From assembly GCF_000276605.1 (NCBI RefSeq), contig NZ_AKJX01000207.1, forward strand, positions 54,162 through 118,161: DNA of 64,000 bases. Reading direction: 5' to 3'. Positions within the stretch are counted from its first letter, which is position 1, and each line of letters begins with the position of its first letter. The translations under genes and the position numbers were made by a program. A model generated the notes under the pieces. The model ran no database searches and was not told the DNA's origin. It worked only from the letters and a program-made list of their open reading frames with translations. Positions 51,085 through 61,888 of this stretch are shown piece by piece. This DNA is from Acidovorax sp. CF316. GTDB lineage: Bacteria; Pseudomonadota; Gammaproteobacteria; Burkholderiales; Burkholderiaceae_C.

Positions 51085-52974
51085 TCACGCGGCTTGGGCG
51101 CGCAGGTACCGGTACACGGTATTGCGCGACACGCCCAGCGCACGCGCCACGGCCGACACATTGCCGCCCTGCGCGGCCAGGGCCTGGGCGATGGCGGCGG
51201 CGGTGATGGCCTGCAGGGGCTGCGCAGCCGGTGCCGCTGCAGGCCCCGGGGGCATGGCGGCAACCTCTTCGCACTCTTCCAGAAAATCCTCGGGCAGGTG
51301 CTCGCGCCGGATGACCGTATCGCCCTCGGCCATCAGCGCCGCCGTGCGCAGCACATTGGTCAGCTGGCGCAGGTTGCCCGGCCAGGCGCAGCGCGCGAAA
51401 AGATCCATGACCTCAGGGCACACGGGCAGCGGTGGCGAGCCGCCGTCGGCCCCTGACTGCTGGATGCGTTGCACGATGGCCGCCAGGTCGCTGCGCTCGC
51501 GCAGCGCGGGCAGGCGCACCACCAGGCCGTTGAGGCGGTAGTACAGGTCCTGGCGGAAGCTGCCCTCAGCCATCATCTCGCGCAGGTTGCGGTGGGTGGC
51601 GCAGACCACCTGGATGTCCACTTCGACCTGGCGCGTGCCGCCCAACGGGGCCACGCTGCGCTCCTGCAGCACGCGCAGCAGGCGGGCCTGCAGGGCCAGG
51701 GGCATGTCGCCGATCTCGTCGAGAAACAAGGTGCCGCCATGGGCCTGCACGATCTTGCCCGGGCTGCCCTTGCGCCGCGCGCCGGTGAAGGCCCCCTCCT
51801 CGTAGCCGAACAGCTCCGACTCGATCAGCGACTCGGGGATGGACGCGCAATTCACCGCCACGAAGGGCGCCTGGCGCCGTGGCCCGTCGTGGTGGATGGC
51901 ACGGGCCAGCAGTTCCTTGCCGGTGCCGGTCTCGCCCTGGATCAGCGTGGCGATGTCGCGGCCCAGCAGCTTGGTGACGCGGGCTATGGCCAGGGCCAGC
52001 ACGGGGTCACCGGTGTTGAGGTAGCGCAGGCCCGAGAGCCCGGAGGATCGGGCGGCGGCGCGCGCGGGTTCGGCCGGCCGGCCCGCGACCCACAGGCGCT
52101 CGGCCTGCGGCCGGTACGCGGGCCGGGCCATCACCGTCACGCCGCCCGGCAGGCGCAGCGTGAGCAACTCCGCGTGCCCCCTGCGGCAGTGGTCGAGCAC
52201 CTGGCCCATGTCCACGCCGAACAGCGAGCCAAAGGTGTGGGCCTGCAGCGCGCTGTGCGACAGGCCCAGCTGGAACTGGCCGCTGCGGTTGGCCGAGAGA
52301 AAGCGCCCGTCGGGGCTGAAAGCGGCCAGGCCCTCGACCAGCGTGCCCAGGAACTCCGGCCGGGCATGGAAGTGCAGGCGCACCGCGTCCTCGTGCACCT
52401 GGTTCCAGAGGTGGTTTTCCACCATCTGGGCGGACATGCGCACCAGGGCCATGGTGTGCTTGCTCTGGCTGCGGTGGTCGCCGCTCACGTCCAGCGCGCC
52501 CAGCGCCCTGCCCTGCGGGTCGAGGATGGGCACGCACGAGCAGGTGAGGAACTGGTTGGCACGCAGGTAGTGCTGGCCGGCGTGCACCTGCACGGCCTGG
52601 CCCAGGGCCAGTGCGGTGCCGATGGCATTGGTGCCCTTGCGCTCCTCGGTCCACACCCCGCCGGGGCGCAGGGCCACGCGGTCGGCCCGGGCCACGAAAT
52701 CGTCGTCGCCCAGGGCGTGCAGGATCACGCCCTCGGGATCGGTCAGCAGCACCATGCTGTGGGTGCCCGCGATCTGGTGGTAGAGCGTCTCCATCACCGG
52801 CAGCGCATGGTCGGCCAGGGTGCGGTTGCGCTGCAGCGCACAGCGCAGGTCGGCGCTGGCCAGGGGCATGGCATCCATGGCGTCCTGCGCGCGCAGGCCG
52901 AAGGCGGCCGAACGCGCATGGGCGTGGGGGATCAGGTCGCGCGGCGCCGCCAGGGCGGTTGGCTCCAGGTGCAT
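51085..52974 (-). CDS. Sigma-54-dependent activator, AcoR type
   Basis: A 629-residue enhancer-binding protein. A GAF-like sensor region (about 55-190) includes GVWTEERKGTNAIGTALA, typical of AcoR. The AAA+ domain (about 325-550) has GETGTGKE, the sigma-54 contact loop GAFTGA and FLDEIGDMPLALQARLLRVLQE. The C-terminus is a Fis-type helix-turn-helix (GGNVSAVARALGVSRNTVYRYL). AcoR proteins activate acetoin or aldehyde catabolism genes. The sigma-54 promoter at 46767 upstream of the aldehyde dehydrogenase is its likely target, although the SDR operon and a TetR gene lie between. Confidence 0.93.
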   Translation of the reverse strand: MHLEPTALAAPRDLIPHAHARSAAFGLRAQDAMDAMPLASADLRCALQRNRTLADHALPVMETLYHQIAGTHSMVLLTDPEGVILHALGDDDFVARADRVALRPGGVWTEERKGTNAIGTALALGQAVQVHAGQHYLRANQFLTCSCVPILDPQGRALGALDVSGDHRSQSKHTMALVRMSAQMVENHLWNQVHEDAVRLHFHARPEFLGTLVEGLAAFSPDGRFLSANRSGQFQLGLSHSALQAHTFGSLFGVDMGQVLDHCRRGHAELLTLRLPGGVTVMARPAYRPQAERLWVAGRPAEPARAAARSSGLSGLRYLNTGDPVLALAIARVTKLLGRDIATLIQGETGTGKELLARAIHHDGPRRQAPFVAVNCASIPESLIESELFGYEEGAFTGARRKGSPGKIVQAHGGTLFLDEIGDMPLALQARLLRVLQERSVAPLGGTRQVEVDIQVVCATHRNLREMMAEGSFRQDLYYRLNGLVVRLPALRERSDLAAIVQRIQQSGADGGSPPLPVCPEVMDLFARCAWPGNLRQLTNVLRTAALMAEGDTVIRREHLPEDFLEECEEVAAMPPGPAAAPAAQPLQAITAAAIAQALAAQGGNVSAVARALGVSRNTVYRYLRAQAA

Positions 52975-53082
52975 GGGCTTGTCTCCTTGCGGCCGGGGCA
53001 GTCAGTGCCACCCGGCATTTCAGGAAACCTTAGCACGCCCAGCTTGGCGCCAGCTTGCACGGCAAGCCGGCGCAAGGGGTTT

Positions 53083-54333
53083 TCAAGCGAGTGCCTGCGC
53101 GAAATCCGCCTGCAGGTCTTCGAACTCTTCGAGCCCCAGCGACAGGCGGATCATGCCGTCGCCAATGCCCATTTTGGCGCGCACGGCCGGGCCTGCCTCC
53201 CAGAAGATGGTGTGCGCCACCGGGATGATGAGCGTGCGCGTGTCGGCCAGGCCCGTGGCCTTGATCGGCAGTTGCAAGCGGTTGCAAAAAGCCAGGCATT
53301 GGTCGGCATCGCGCAGCTCGAAGGCCAGCAGCCACGAGCCGGCCTTGAAATGCTTGCGCGCAATGGCGTGCTGCGGGTGCGATTCGAGCATCGGGTAGTG
53401 CACTCGGGCAATCGCGGGGTGCTGCTCCAACCACCGGGCCAGGGCCAGGGCCGTGGTGCTGGTGCGATCCATGCGCAGGGCCAGGGTCTCGGCACCCAGC
53501 GCCAGCTGGTGCGCAGCCTGCGACGAGAGCATGCCGCCCATGTCGCGCAGGCCCTTCTTGCGGATCTGCTGCAGGCCCCAGCCCTTGGCGTCGCCCTTGC
53601 GGTAGGGCGCGAAGATGTTGGGGTAGCTGCTCCAGTCGAACAGGCCGGTGTCGGTGACCGCACCGCCCAGCGCATCGCCCAGGCCGCCGATGCTCTTGGT
53701 CAGCGAGTTGACGACCAGGCCCGCGCCCACGGTCACGGGGCGAAACAGGTAGGGCGAGGCCACGGTGTTGTCCACCACGTAGAGCAGGCCGCGCTCCTTG
53801 CACAGGGTGCCGATGGCTTCGAGGTCGGGGATCTGCGTGCCGGGGTTGGCAATGGTCTCCACGAACACCATGCGCGTGTTGGGGCGCACGGCGGCCGCGA
53901 CCTGGGCCGCATCGGTCACGTCCACCATGGTCACCTCGATGCCCAGGTCGGCCAGGGTACCGAAGACGCTGTTGGTGTTGCCGAAGACAAATTGGCTGGC
54001 CAGCAGGTGGTCGCCCGCCTTGAGCAGGGTCAGGAACACCGCGCAGACGGCCGCCATGCCGGTGGAGAACACGATGCTGCCCTGGCCGCGCTCCATCTGC
54101 GTGACCTTGGCCTCCAGCGCCGCCGTGGTGGGCGTGCCCTGGCGCGCGTAGTTGAAGCCGCCCTTGAGCGTGCCCTGGAACACGCCGATCAGGTCTTCCA
54201 CCTTGTCGTAGCCGTACTGCACCGAGGTGTGGATGGGTTGGTGCACCGCGCCGTATTCGGTGCCGGCCAGGCGGTCGGCGTGCACGATCTGGGTGGTGAA
54301 CTGGCGGGTGGGCTTGTCGTTGCTGCTGCTCAT
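53083..54333 (-). CDS. Cystathionine gamma-synthase family PLP enzyme
   Basis: The 416-residue protein is a Cys/Met metabolism PLP enzyme. The PLP lysine lies in NSLTKSIGG, with FSTGMAAVCAVFLTLLKAGDHLL and FVETIANPGTQIPDLEAI as further family sequence. The C-terminal region is complete (IRLSLGLEEFEDLQADF). Enzymes of the group include cystathionine gamma-synthase, methionine gamma-lyase and O-acetylhomoserine sulfhydrylase. The sequence resembles entries annotated only as gamma-synthase family, so the reaction is left open. It lies 45 bases downstream of sbcB. Confidence 0.9.
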   Translation of the reverse strand: MSSSNDKPTRQFTTQIVHADRLAGTEYGAVHQPIHTSVQYGYDKVEDLIGVFQGTLKGGFNYARQGTPTTAALEAKVTQMERGQGSIVFSTGMAAVCAVFLTLLKAGDHLLASQFVFGNTNSVFGTLADLGIEVTMVDVTDAAQVAAAVRPNTRMVFVETIANPGTQIPDLEAIGTLCKERGLLYVVDNTVASPYLFRPVTVGAGLVVNSLTKSIGGLGDALGGAVTDTGLFDWSSYPNIFAPYRKGDAKGWGLQQIRKKGLRDMGGMLSSQAAHQLALGAETLALRMDRTSTTALALARWLEQHPAIARVHYPMLESHPQHAIARKHFKAGSWLLAFELRDADQCLAFCNRLQLPIKATGLADTRTLIIPVAHTIFWEAGPAVRAKMGIGDGMIRLSLGLEEFEDLQADFAQALA

Positions 54334-54378
54334 GGGAATGCGGGCTTGCTGCTCTGCGGAATCGGGGAAAACAAAAAC

Positions 54379-55818
54379 TCAGCGCTCGGGCGCTATCTGC
54401 TCGGCGTAATCGTACAGCGCGCCGAGGATGTCCTGGGTGCGGTCGTCATCGGCGGTCTCCGACAGGTTGTCGATCTCGGTGAACAGCTGCTCCACCGTGC
54501 GGGCGCCGCCGGCGCCATCAAACAGGCAGGCGGCGCGGTGCTTCTCCCAGCGCTCGTGCTCTTCGGGCGTGAGCGTCTGGGGGAAGTTGCGGGCACGGTA
54601 GCGCCAGACCAGCTCCTTCAGGCGCGGGTCGTCGAACGACAGGCGCGTGCGCGCCAGCTTCTCGCCGCTCATGGCGCGCATGTCGGTGAGCTGGCGCCGG
54701 TCACCGTTGCCCACGAAGCCGCCGTACAGGTCCTGGTCCACGTCGGGCGTGGGCTCTTCGGGGCGGGCAAACACCTGGGGCCAGATGCCGCTCATGTCGG
54801 GCAGCACGCGCGCGATCTCGGCGTGCTGCGCGGCCTGGGGCAGGTCCATGTTCCAGTGCCTGGCGCGCTCGGCCGTGAGGGTGTTCACATTGCCCACCAC
54901 CATGGGCGACTTGTTCAGGTGGATGGTCTTGATCGGCAGGCGAGTCACGCCCTCGGGCAGGTCGGCCGCGCGCGAGAACATGCGCAGGCGGATCTCCTCC
55001 ACGCCCATGCTGGCCAGCGGCGTCGGGTCGTGCGCCAGGTCCCAGGCGATCAGTTCGTTCTTGTTGGTCGGGTGGCTGGCCAGCGGCCACATCACGGCCA
55101 GGCAGCCGCGCTCCACCGGGAACATGCCAGACACGTGCAGGAAGGGCTTGGCCGTGATGGCCGTGGCCGGCAGGCGCAGCTCGGCGGCCACGCGGTCCTT
55201 CTTGTGCAGGCTGAGCGCGAAGTCGAAGAGCTTGGTGTTGTGCTGGCGGATGAGCCGCGCCAGGGCAATGGTGGCGCGCACGTCCGACAGGGCGTCGTGC
55301 GCGGCCTCGTGCAGCAGGCCGTTGGCCTTGGAGAGGTGCTCGAGCTTGAAGCTCGGCGCGCCGTCTTCCTTCTTGGGCCAGGTGATGCCGTCCGGGCGCA
55401 GGGCGTAGGTCATGCGCACCACGTCGAGCAGGTCCCAGCGGCCGCACTGGTTCTGCCACTCGCGCGCATAGGGGTCGATCAGGTTGCGCCAGAACATGAA
55501 GCGCGTGATCTCGTCGTCGAAGCGGATGGTGTTGTAGCCCACGCCGATGGTGCCGGGGCGGGCCAGTTCGGCCTCGATGCGGGCGGCGAAGGCGTGCTCG
55601 GGCATGCCCTGCTCCAGGCACTGCTGGGGCGTGATGCCGGTGATCAGGCACGAGACCGGGTCGGGCAGGTAGTCGCTGGCGGGCTGGCAGAAGATGTTCA
55701 GCGGCTCGCCGATCTCGTTGAGGTCGGCATCGGTGCGGATGGCGGCGAACTGCGCGGGCCGGTCGCGCCGCGTGTTGGCCCCGAAGGTTTCGTAGTCGTG
55801 CCAGAGAAAGGTATGCAT
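54379..55818 (-). CDS. sbcB: Exodeoxyribonuclease I
   Basis: ExoI degrades single-stranded DNA from the 3' end in recombination and repair. The 479-residue length matches E. coli SbcB. The DEDD exonuclease domain has FLWHDYETFGANTRRDRPAQFAAIRTD at the N-terminus, GYNTIRFDDEITRFMFWRNL, and the final Asp in HDALSDVRATIALARLI. The SH3-like and helical C-terminal parts include RYRARNFPQTLTPEEHERWEKHR. It is divergent from mltB. Confidence 0.96.
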   Translation of the reverse strand: MHTFLWHDYETFGANTRRDRPAQFAAIRTDADLNEIGEPLNIFCQPASDYLPDPVSCLITGITPQQCLEQGMPEHAFAARIEAELARPGTIGVGYNTIRFDDEITRFMFWRNLIDPYAREWQNQCGRWDLLDVVRMTYALRPDGITWPKKEDGAPSFKLEHLSKANGLLHEAAHDALSDVRATIALARLIRQHNTKLFDFALSLHKKDRVAAELRLPATAITAKPFLHVSGMFPVERGCLAVMWPLASHPTNKNELIAWDLAHDPTPLASMGVEEIRLRMFSRAADLPEGVTRLPIKTIHLNKSPMVVGNVNTLTAERARHWNMDLPQAAQHAEIARVLPDMSGIWPQVFARPEEPTPDVDQDLYGGFVGNGDRRQLTDMRAMSGEKLARTRLSFDDPRLKELVWRYRARNFPQTLTPEEHERWEKHRAACLFDGAGGARTVEQLFTEIDNLSETADDDRTQDILGALYDYAEQIAPER

Positions 55819-55884
55819 GAAATGAAATTGCTACGGTCAGAAACACCAGAACCCGCAAGTATGCCGGGCACGGGACAATGGGGA

Positions 55885-57222
55885 ATGCCCATTTCGCTTG
55901 CCCCCCATTTTGCCCGCCGCGTCCTGCATGCCGCACCCCGCCCCGCCCTGACCGCTTTGGCCATGGCCTGCGCCCTCGCCTTGCCAGGCTGCGCCACACC
56001 GCCCGCACCCATCCCGCCTGCAGCGGCGCCCGCACCACGGCCGCCCGTTGCACCGGTGGCACCCGCCCCGGTCACCAGCCCCACGCCCCAGGATACCGAG
56101 CAGGCCGGTTTTGCCGCCTGGATCGCCGGCTTCTCGCGCGAGGCCCTGGCCGCCGGCATCCGGCCGGCCACCGTGCAGCAGGTGCTGGCCCATGCCACGC
56201 TGCAGCCGCGCGTGATCGAGCTCGACCGCGCCCAGCCCGAATTCAACCGCACGCCCTGGGCCTACCTCGACAGTGCGGTATCGGCCCAGCGCATCGCCCA
56301 GGGCCAGGCCAAGCGGGCCGAGCACCAGGCGGCCATCGACGCCGCGGCCACGCGCTACGGCGTGCCCTCCTCCATCATCACGGCCATCTGGGGCATGGAG
56401 AGCAACTACGGCAGCAACTTCGGCAACTTCCGCGCGGTGGATGCGCTGGCCACGCTGGGTTTCGAGGGCCGCCGTGCGGCCTGGGCACGCAGCGAATTGC
56501 TGGCCGCGCTGCGCATCCTGGACCAGGGCGACATCAGCGACGAGCGCATGGTGGGCTCCTGGGCCGGTGCCATGGGCAACACGCAGTTCCTGCCCTCGGT
56601 CTTCCTGGCCTATGCGGTCGATGCCGACGGCGACGGCCACCGCGATATCTGGGGCAGCATCCCGGATGTGGCAGCCTCCACCGCCAACTTCCTCGCGCGC
56701 ATGGGCTGGCAGGCCGGCCAGCCCTGGGGCGTGGAGGTGCGGCTGCCGCCGGGTTTCGACTACGCCCGTGCCGAGCAGAATGTGCGGCAGACCGCTGCCC
56801 AGTGGGCCGCGGAAGGCGTGCAGGGCATGGACGGCCAGCCCCTGCCCGCGCTGGACGCCGCGTCCATCGCCACGCCGGCCGGCGCGCGCGGCCCGGCCTT
56901 CCTGGTGGGGCCCAACTTCCGCACCATCCTGCGCTACAACAACTCGGTGAGCTATGCGCTGGCCGTGGGCCTGCTGGCGCGCCAGATCGATGGCGGCAGT
57001 GGCGTAGCCGGTGCCTGGCCGCGCGACCTCGCTCCCCTGTCGCGCAGCCAGATGCAGCAGTTGCAGGCGCAGCTCAACCAGCGCGGCTTCAACGCCGGAA
57101 CCCCCGATGGCGTGATGGGCCCGGCCACGCGTGCCGGGCTGCGCCAGTACCAGCAGAGCGTGGGGATGGTGGCCGATGGCTACCCGACCACCGAGCTGCT
57201 GCAGCGGCTGGCTGCGCCCTGA
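55885..57222 (+). CDS. mltB: Lytic murein transglycosylase B with peptidoglycan-binding domain
   Basis: A 445-residue lipoprotein that cleaves peptidoglycan glycan strands to anhydromuropeptides. The signal ends in a lipobox (ALPGC near residue 34), followed by a 40-residue Pro/Ala linker. The SLT_2 catalytic domain has the Glu in IWGMESNYGSNFG, WAGAMGNTQFLPSVFLAYAVDADGDG and RMGWQAGQPWG. A PG_binding_1 domain closes the protein (LQAQLNQRGFNAGTPDGVMGPATRAGLRQYQ). ATG 55885 is taken as start because the signal peptide follows; an in-frame ATG at 55861 is possible. Confidence 0.93.
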   Translation: MPISLAPHFARRVLHAAPRPALTALAMACALALPGCATPPAPIPPAAAPAPRPPVAPVAPAPVTSPTPQDTEQAGFAAWIAGFSREALAAGIRPATVQQVLAHATLQPRVIELDRAQPEFNRTPWAYLDSAVSAQRIAQGQAKRAEHQAAIDAAATRYGVPSSIITAIWGMESNYGSNFGNFRAVDALATLGFEGRRAAWARSELLAALRILDQGDISDERMVGSWAGAMGNTQFLPSVFLAYAVDADGDGHRDIWGSIPDVAASTANFLARMGWQAGQPWGVEVRLPPGFDYARAEQNVRQTAAQWAAEGVQGMDGQPLPALDAASIATPAGARGPAFLVGPNFRTILRYNNSVSYALAVGLLARQIDGGSGVAGAWPRDLAPLSRSQMQQLQAQLNQRGFNAGTPDGVMGPATRAGLRQYQQSVGMVADGYPTTELLQRLAAP

Positions 57223-57330
57223 TGCGAAGGCCCTGCCCCGCGGGTCACTCGGCCAGGAAAGCGCATCTGCGCGAATGCTGCGCGATGAGCCAGGCCCGCG
57301 GATCCTTGGCCGACCCGCGCGTGGCGATGT

Positions 57331-57813
57331 TCAACGCGCCTTGGCCTGCACGGTCTGGCTGATCCCCACCTCGCGCGCCACATAGGCGTACTGGCGGCTG
57401 TGGATGTCGGCCACGGCCCAGGCGCTGGCCTTCACCTGCTTGGCGGCGGCGCATTTGGAGACCCGGGGGTCCGGGCCTGAACTCGCCGTCACGGCCTGCA
57501 TGAGCGTGGACACGTGCGGTTGCTTGGCCTTCTCGAGCTCCCAGTAGCCTGCAGAGCTGTAGGCCTTGCGCAGCATCTCGGCCTGCTGCTCCTGCGACCA
57601 GCCGCGCGTGGCCCCGCTGGCCTTGAGCTGGGATTCCAGGCGCGCCCGGTTGCGCAGCGGCCCATCACCCACGGTCTTGAGCGCGGCATCGATCTCGGCC
57701 TGTGCCGCGGTGAACCGGGCCCCCACACTGCATTCGGTCGGGCTCGCATGCGCGCCCCATGCCAGGGTGGATCCCAGCAGCAGCAACGATGCGGTGAATC
57801 GGGTCAGTGCCAT
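57331..57813 (-). CDS. Small exported protein of unknown function
   Basis: The 160-residue protein has a clear signal peptide (MALTRFTASLLLLGSTLAWG, cleavage near AHAS). A mature helical part with two Cys (TECSVG and SKCAAAK) could form a disulfide. I recognise no family. GAGG lies about 11 bases before the ATG. It lies between mltB and the DOPA-dioxygenase-like gene with 108 and 241 free bases on either side, so it is probably transcribed alone. Confidence 0.72.
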   Translation of the reverse strand: MALTRFTASLLLLGSTLAWGAHASPTECSVGARFTAAQAEIDAALKTVGDGPLRNRARLESQLKASGATRGWSQEQQAEMLRKAYSSAGYWELEKAKQPHVSTLMQAVTASSGPDPRVSKCAAAKQVKASAWAVADIHSRQYAYVAREVGISQTVQAKAR

Positions 57814-58054
57814 GGTATCGGTGCCTCGGCGAAAGAAGGGGCCGCGCGGGAGCGGCCGAATCGCCCAATGTAGCGCGCACTCCACGCGGCGCCAAGGCCC
57901 GGCAGGCCCCAGGGGTCGCATACCGCGCCCGGGTGATGCGCAAACCAGACACTCCCGCCGGCCAGCCCGGTCCGTGGGGGCTTGCGCTGGCCCGCCCTGC
58001 GCGGTCGCCCGCCAGGCCGTAACATGCCGCCTTTGCCCTGCGCTGCTGCTGCCC

Positions 58055-58408
58055 ATGCCCCTGCTCGACCCCGCCCTGATCCGCGACTGGCACGCCCATG
58101 TCTACTTCGACGCCGAGAGCCGCGACACGGCCTGGGCACTGCGCGAGACCATCGCGCGCGAACTGGCGGGCCGGGTGGAGATCGGCCGTTTCCACGAGCG
58201 GCCCGTGGGCCCGCACCCGATGTGGAGCTACCAGCTCGCGTTCGGCCCGGCCGACTGCACCCACGTGCTGGGCTGGCTGGCACTCAACCACGGCGCGCTC
58301 GACGTGTTCGCCCACCCCAACACCGGGGACGGCCTGCGCGACCACCGCGATTGCGCCCTCTGGCTCGGGCACTCGCACACGCTGAACCTGGCGGGCTTTA
58401 CCGGCTGA
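58055..58408 (+). CDS. DOPA 4,5-dioxygenase family protein
   Basis: The 117-residue protein matches the DOPA dioxygenase family (fungal-type DODA and bacterial relatives). It has the conserved His-rich segments WHAHVYFD, IGRFHERPVGPHPMWSYQLAF, LNHGALDVFAHPNTGDGLRDH and LWLGHS. The histidines are the likely Fe(II) ligands. Members open catechol rings extradiol-fashion; for bacterial ones the natural substrate is unknown. No DOPA-using pathway is seen nearby. The start is set at ATG 58055 because it gives the family length. Confidence 0.87.
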   Translation: MPLLDPALIRDWHAHVYFDAESRDTAWALRETIARELAGRVEIGRFHERPVGPHPMWSYQLAFGPADCTHVLGWLALNHGALDVFAHPNTGDGLRDHRDCALWLGHSHTLNLAGFTG

Positions 58409-58424
58409 GCCAGCCCGGTCCATG

Positions 58425-58449
58425 AAAAAAGCCCACCGAGTGGTGGGCT
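58425..58449 (-). terminator. Rho-independent terminator after the thiolase gene
   Basis: On the minus strand AGCCCACC, a 4-base loop and GGTGGGCT are followed by a run of T (stem 58430-58449, T-run 58425-58429). It lies 45 bases after the thiolase stop and ends the phaC-phaA transcript. Confidence 0.88.
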
Positions 58450-58493
58450 TGGGCTGGCTGCAGCACCGCTGGACGGTGCGGCGCCGGGGAGGA

Positions 58494-59672
<1,179 letters not shown>

Positions 59673-59731
59673 GGAATGTCCTTCTTTTCTGGAGGTGGAT
59701 GTCTTGGGTTGGATTGTCTCAGGTCAGCCGG

Positions 59732-61438
59732 TCACGCCTTCTGCTGGACGTAGCGGCCGGGGGCCGGCTCGATGGCCTTGAACTTCGTGCCCTTGCCATA
59801 GCCCTTGGGCGCGGCGACCTGCTTGCCGGCATGGCCCTTGAGCCAGCCGGACCAGTCAGTCCACCAACTGCCGGGGTGTTCGGTGGCACCTTGCAGCCAT
59901 TGGTCGAGCGTGCCGGGGAACTTGCCGTCGGCACGGATCCAGTGGCTGCGCTTGCCCTTGGCGGGCGGGTTGATGACGCCCGCGATGTGGCCCGAGGCCC
60001 CCATCACGAAGCGCTTCTTGCCCGGCAGCACCTGGGTCGAGGCGTAGGCCGCCGTGGCGGGCACGATGTGGTCCTCGCGCGAGCCGTAGATGTAGGTGGG
60101 CAGCGTGAGCTGGCCGAGGTCCATCTTCTCGCCGCAGACGGTGAGCTTGCCGGGCTTGACGAGGTTGTTCTCGAGGTAGAAGTTGCGCAGGTACCAGGCG
60201 TAGAACGGCCCGGGCAGGTTGGTGCTGTCGCTGTTCCAGTACAGCAGGTCGAACGGCGGCGGCGTCTCGCCCTTGAGGTAGTTGCCCACCACGTAGTTCC
60301 ACACCAGGTCGTTGGGGCGCAGGAAGCTGAAGGTCGAGGCCAGGTCCTGGCCCTTCATCATGCCGCCGCTGCCCATCTCCATCTCGCGGTACTTCACGAA
60401 GTTCTCGTCGATAAAGACGTCGAGGATGCCGGTGTCGGTGAAGTCGATCAGCGTGGTCAGGAAGGTGGCACTGGCCACGGGCTCGTCACCGCGCGCGGCC
60501 AGCACGGCCAGGGCGTTGGAGAGGATGGTGCCACCCACGCAGAAGCCGAGCGCATTGATCTGGTCGGCACCGGTGATGTTCTGCACCACGTCGATGGCGG
60601 CGATGGCACCGTCTTCGACATAGTTGTCCCAGGTCTTCTTGGCCAGGGCGTCGTCGGGGTTGCGCCAGCTCACCACGAAGGTGCGGTGGCCTTCACTCAC
60701 CGCATAGCGGATCAGCGAATTCTCGGGCTGCAGGTCGAGGATGTAGAACTTGTTGATGCACGGCGGCACCAGCAGGAAGGGGCGCTCGTAGACCTTGGCC
60801 GTGAGGGGTTTGTACTCGAGCAACTGGAACAGCTCGTTCTCGAACACCACCGCGCCCTCGGTGGTGGCCACGTTGCGGCCCACCTCGAACAGGCTTTCGT
60901 CGGTCATCGAGACATGGCCCTGCTTCAGGTCGTGCAGCAGGTTCTGCATGCCCTTGGCGATACTTTCACCCTTGGTCTCGATGGCCTTTTTCTGCGCTTC
61001 GGCGTTGAAGGCCAGGAAATTGCTGGGCGCCATGGCCGCCATCCACTGCTCCACGCCGAAGCGGATGCGCGCACGGGTCTTCTCGTCGGCTTCCACCGCA
61101 TCGGCCAGGCCCATCAGGGTGCGGGCATTGAGCAGGTAGGCCGCGGCCGAGAAGGCGGCCACGGGGTTGGCGGCCCAGCCTTCACCGGCAAAGCGCTTGT
61201 CCTTGACCTCGGGCTTGCCCTGCAGGCCCTGGGCCCACAAGGCCTTGGCCTCTTCCAGGTATTGCTGCTGCAGGGCCTGCAGCTTGGCAGGCGACAATTG
61301 CACAACCGCCGGGGCAGCGGTGCCCGTGGGGGCACCCAGGTCCATTTTCTGGAAGGATTGGACGGCCTGTGCCCAACCTTGACCGAAAATCTGCTGGAAC
61401 TGCTGGGCGCTCTGGTCCCAGATAGATTCTGAACTCAT
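59732..61438 (-). CDS. phaC: Class I poly(3-hydroxyalkanoate) synthase
   Basis: PhaC polymerises 3-hydroxybutyryl-CoA into PHB at granule surfaces. The 568-residue protein has the class I N-terminal domain and an alpha/beta-hydrolase catalytic part. The lipase-like box is GFCVGG with catalytic C300. The Asp lies in YGSREDHIVP and the His in VMGASGHIAGVINPP. RPFLLVPPCINKFYILDL is a family hallmark. AGGAG lies 6 bases before ATG 61438; the frame further upstream has no such support. It is the first gene of the phaC-phaA pair. Confidence 0.96.
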   Translation of the reverse strand: MSSESIWDQSAQQFQQIFGQGWAQAVQSFQKMDLGAPTGTAAPAVVQLSPAKLQALQQQYLEEAKALWAQGLQGKPEVKDKRFAGEGWAANPVAAFSAAAYLLNARTLMGLADAVEADEKTRARIRFGVEQWMAAMAPSNFLAFNAEAQKKAIETKGESIAKGMQNLLHDLKQGHVSMTDESLFEVGRNVATTEGAVVFENELFQLLEYKPLTAKVYERPFLLVPPCINKFYILDLQPENSLIRYAVSEGHRTFVVSWRNPDDALAKKTWDNYVEDGAIAAIDVVQNITGADQINALGFCVGGTILSNALAVLAARGDEPVASATFLTTLIDFTDTGILDVFIDENFVKYREMEMGSGGMMKGQDLASTFSFLRPNDLVWNYVVGNYLKGETPPPFDLLYWNSDSTNLPGPFYAWYLRNFYLENNLVKPGKLTVCGEKMDLGQLTLPTYIYGSREDHIVPATAAYASTQVLPGKKRFVMGASGHIAGVINPPAKGKRSHWIRADGKFPGTLDQWLQGATEHPGSWWTDWSGWLKGHAGKQVAAPKGYGKGTKFKAIEPAPGRYVQQKA

Positions 61439-61561
61439 CCCGTCTCCTATCCCTGTCATGGTGTTCCGGCATCTCGGTGACCTGATTGTTGCCCACCCTG
61501 CAGGGGCTGGCAACCCGCAATCCTGTGAAGGGCTGTCAACAACCCTGATCACGCAAACACA

Positions 61562-61888
61562 ATGTACCTGATCGTCATCGCCTGGCTTTACGTCACCCTC
61601 ATGATGGCCGTGGCCGAAGCCACCAACACCACGGGCACGCTGCTCGGTGCCATCGTCACCTTCGTGCTCTACGGGCTGCTGCCCATGGGGATCCTGGTCT
61701 ACATCCTGGGCACGCCCTCGCGCAAGCGGGCGCTCAAGCAGCGCGAGCAGGCAGAGCAGGCCGCCTGGGATGCCGAGCAGGCCGCGCAGCGGGCGGCCCA
61801 GAAGGACTCAGCCGCGCCAGATGCAGGCGGCGAAACGCCCGCTGCCCCCGAGGACGGCGGTGTCGCGCCGGTGCGAAAAGAACCGTGA
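61562..61888 (+). CDS. Small membrane protein between phaC and pgeF
   Basis: The 108-residue protein has two hydrophobic segments (1-22 and 27-49, LLGAIVTFVLYGLLPMGILVYIL). A charged helix (KQREQAEQAAWDAEQAAQRAAQ) and a Pro/Asp-rich tail follow. I recall similar proteins in the same place in other Burkholderiales, with no known function. The final 81 bases overlap the end of pgeF on the opposite strand, so the tail is constrained by both genes. It is divergent from phaC. Confidence 0.8.
   Translation: MYLIVIAWLYVTLMMAVAEATNTTGTLLGAIVTFVLYGLLPMGILVYILGTPSRKRALKQREQAEQAAWDAEQAAQRAAQKDSAAPDAGGETPAAPEDGGVAPVRKEP

Noticed and set aside
51469..57222. Plus-strand frame open for 1917 codons
   Set aside because: It runs antisense to AcoR, the gamma-synthase enzyme and ExoI, all with clear motifs. 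High GC removes stop codons from the opposite frame. Only its last 446 codons (mltB) are real.
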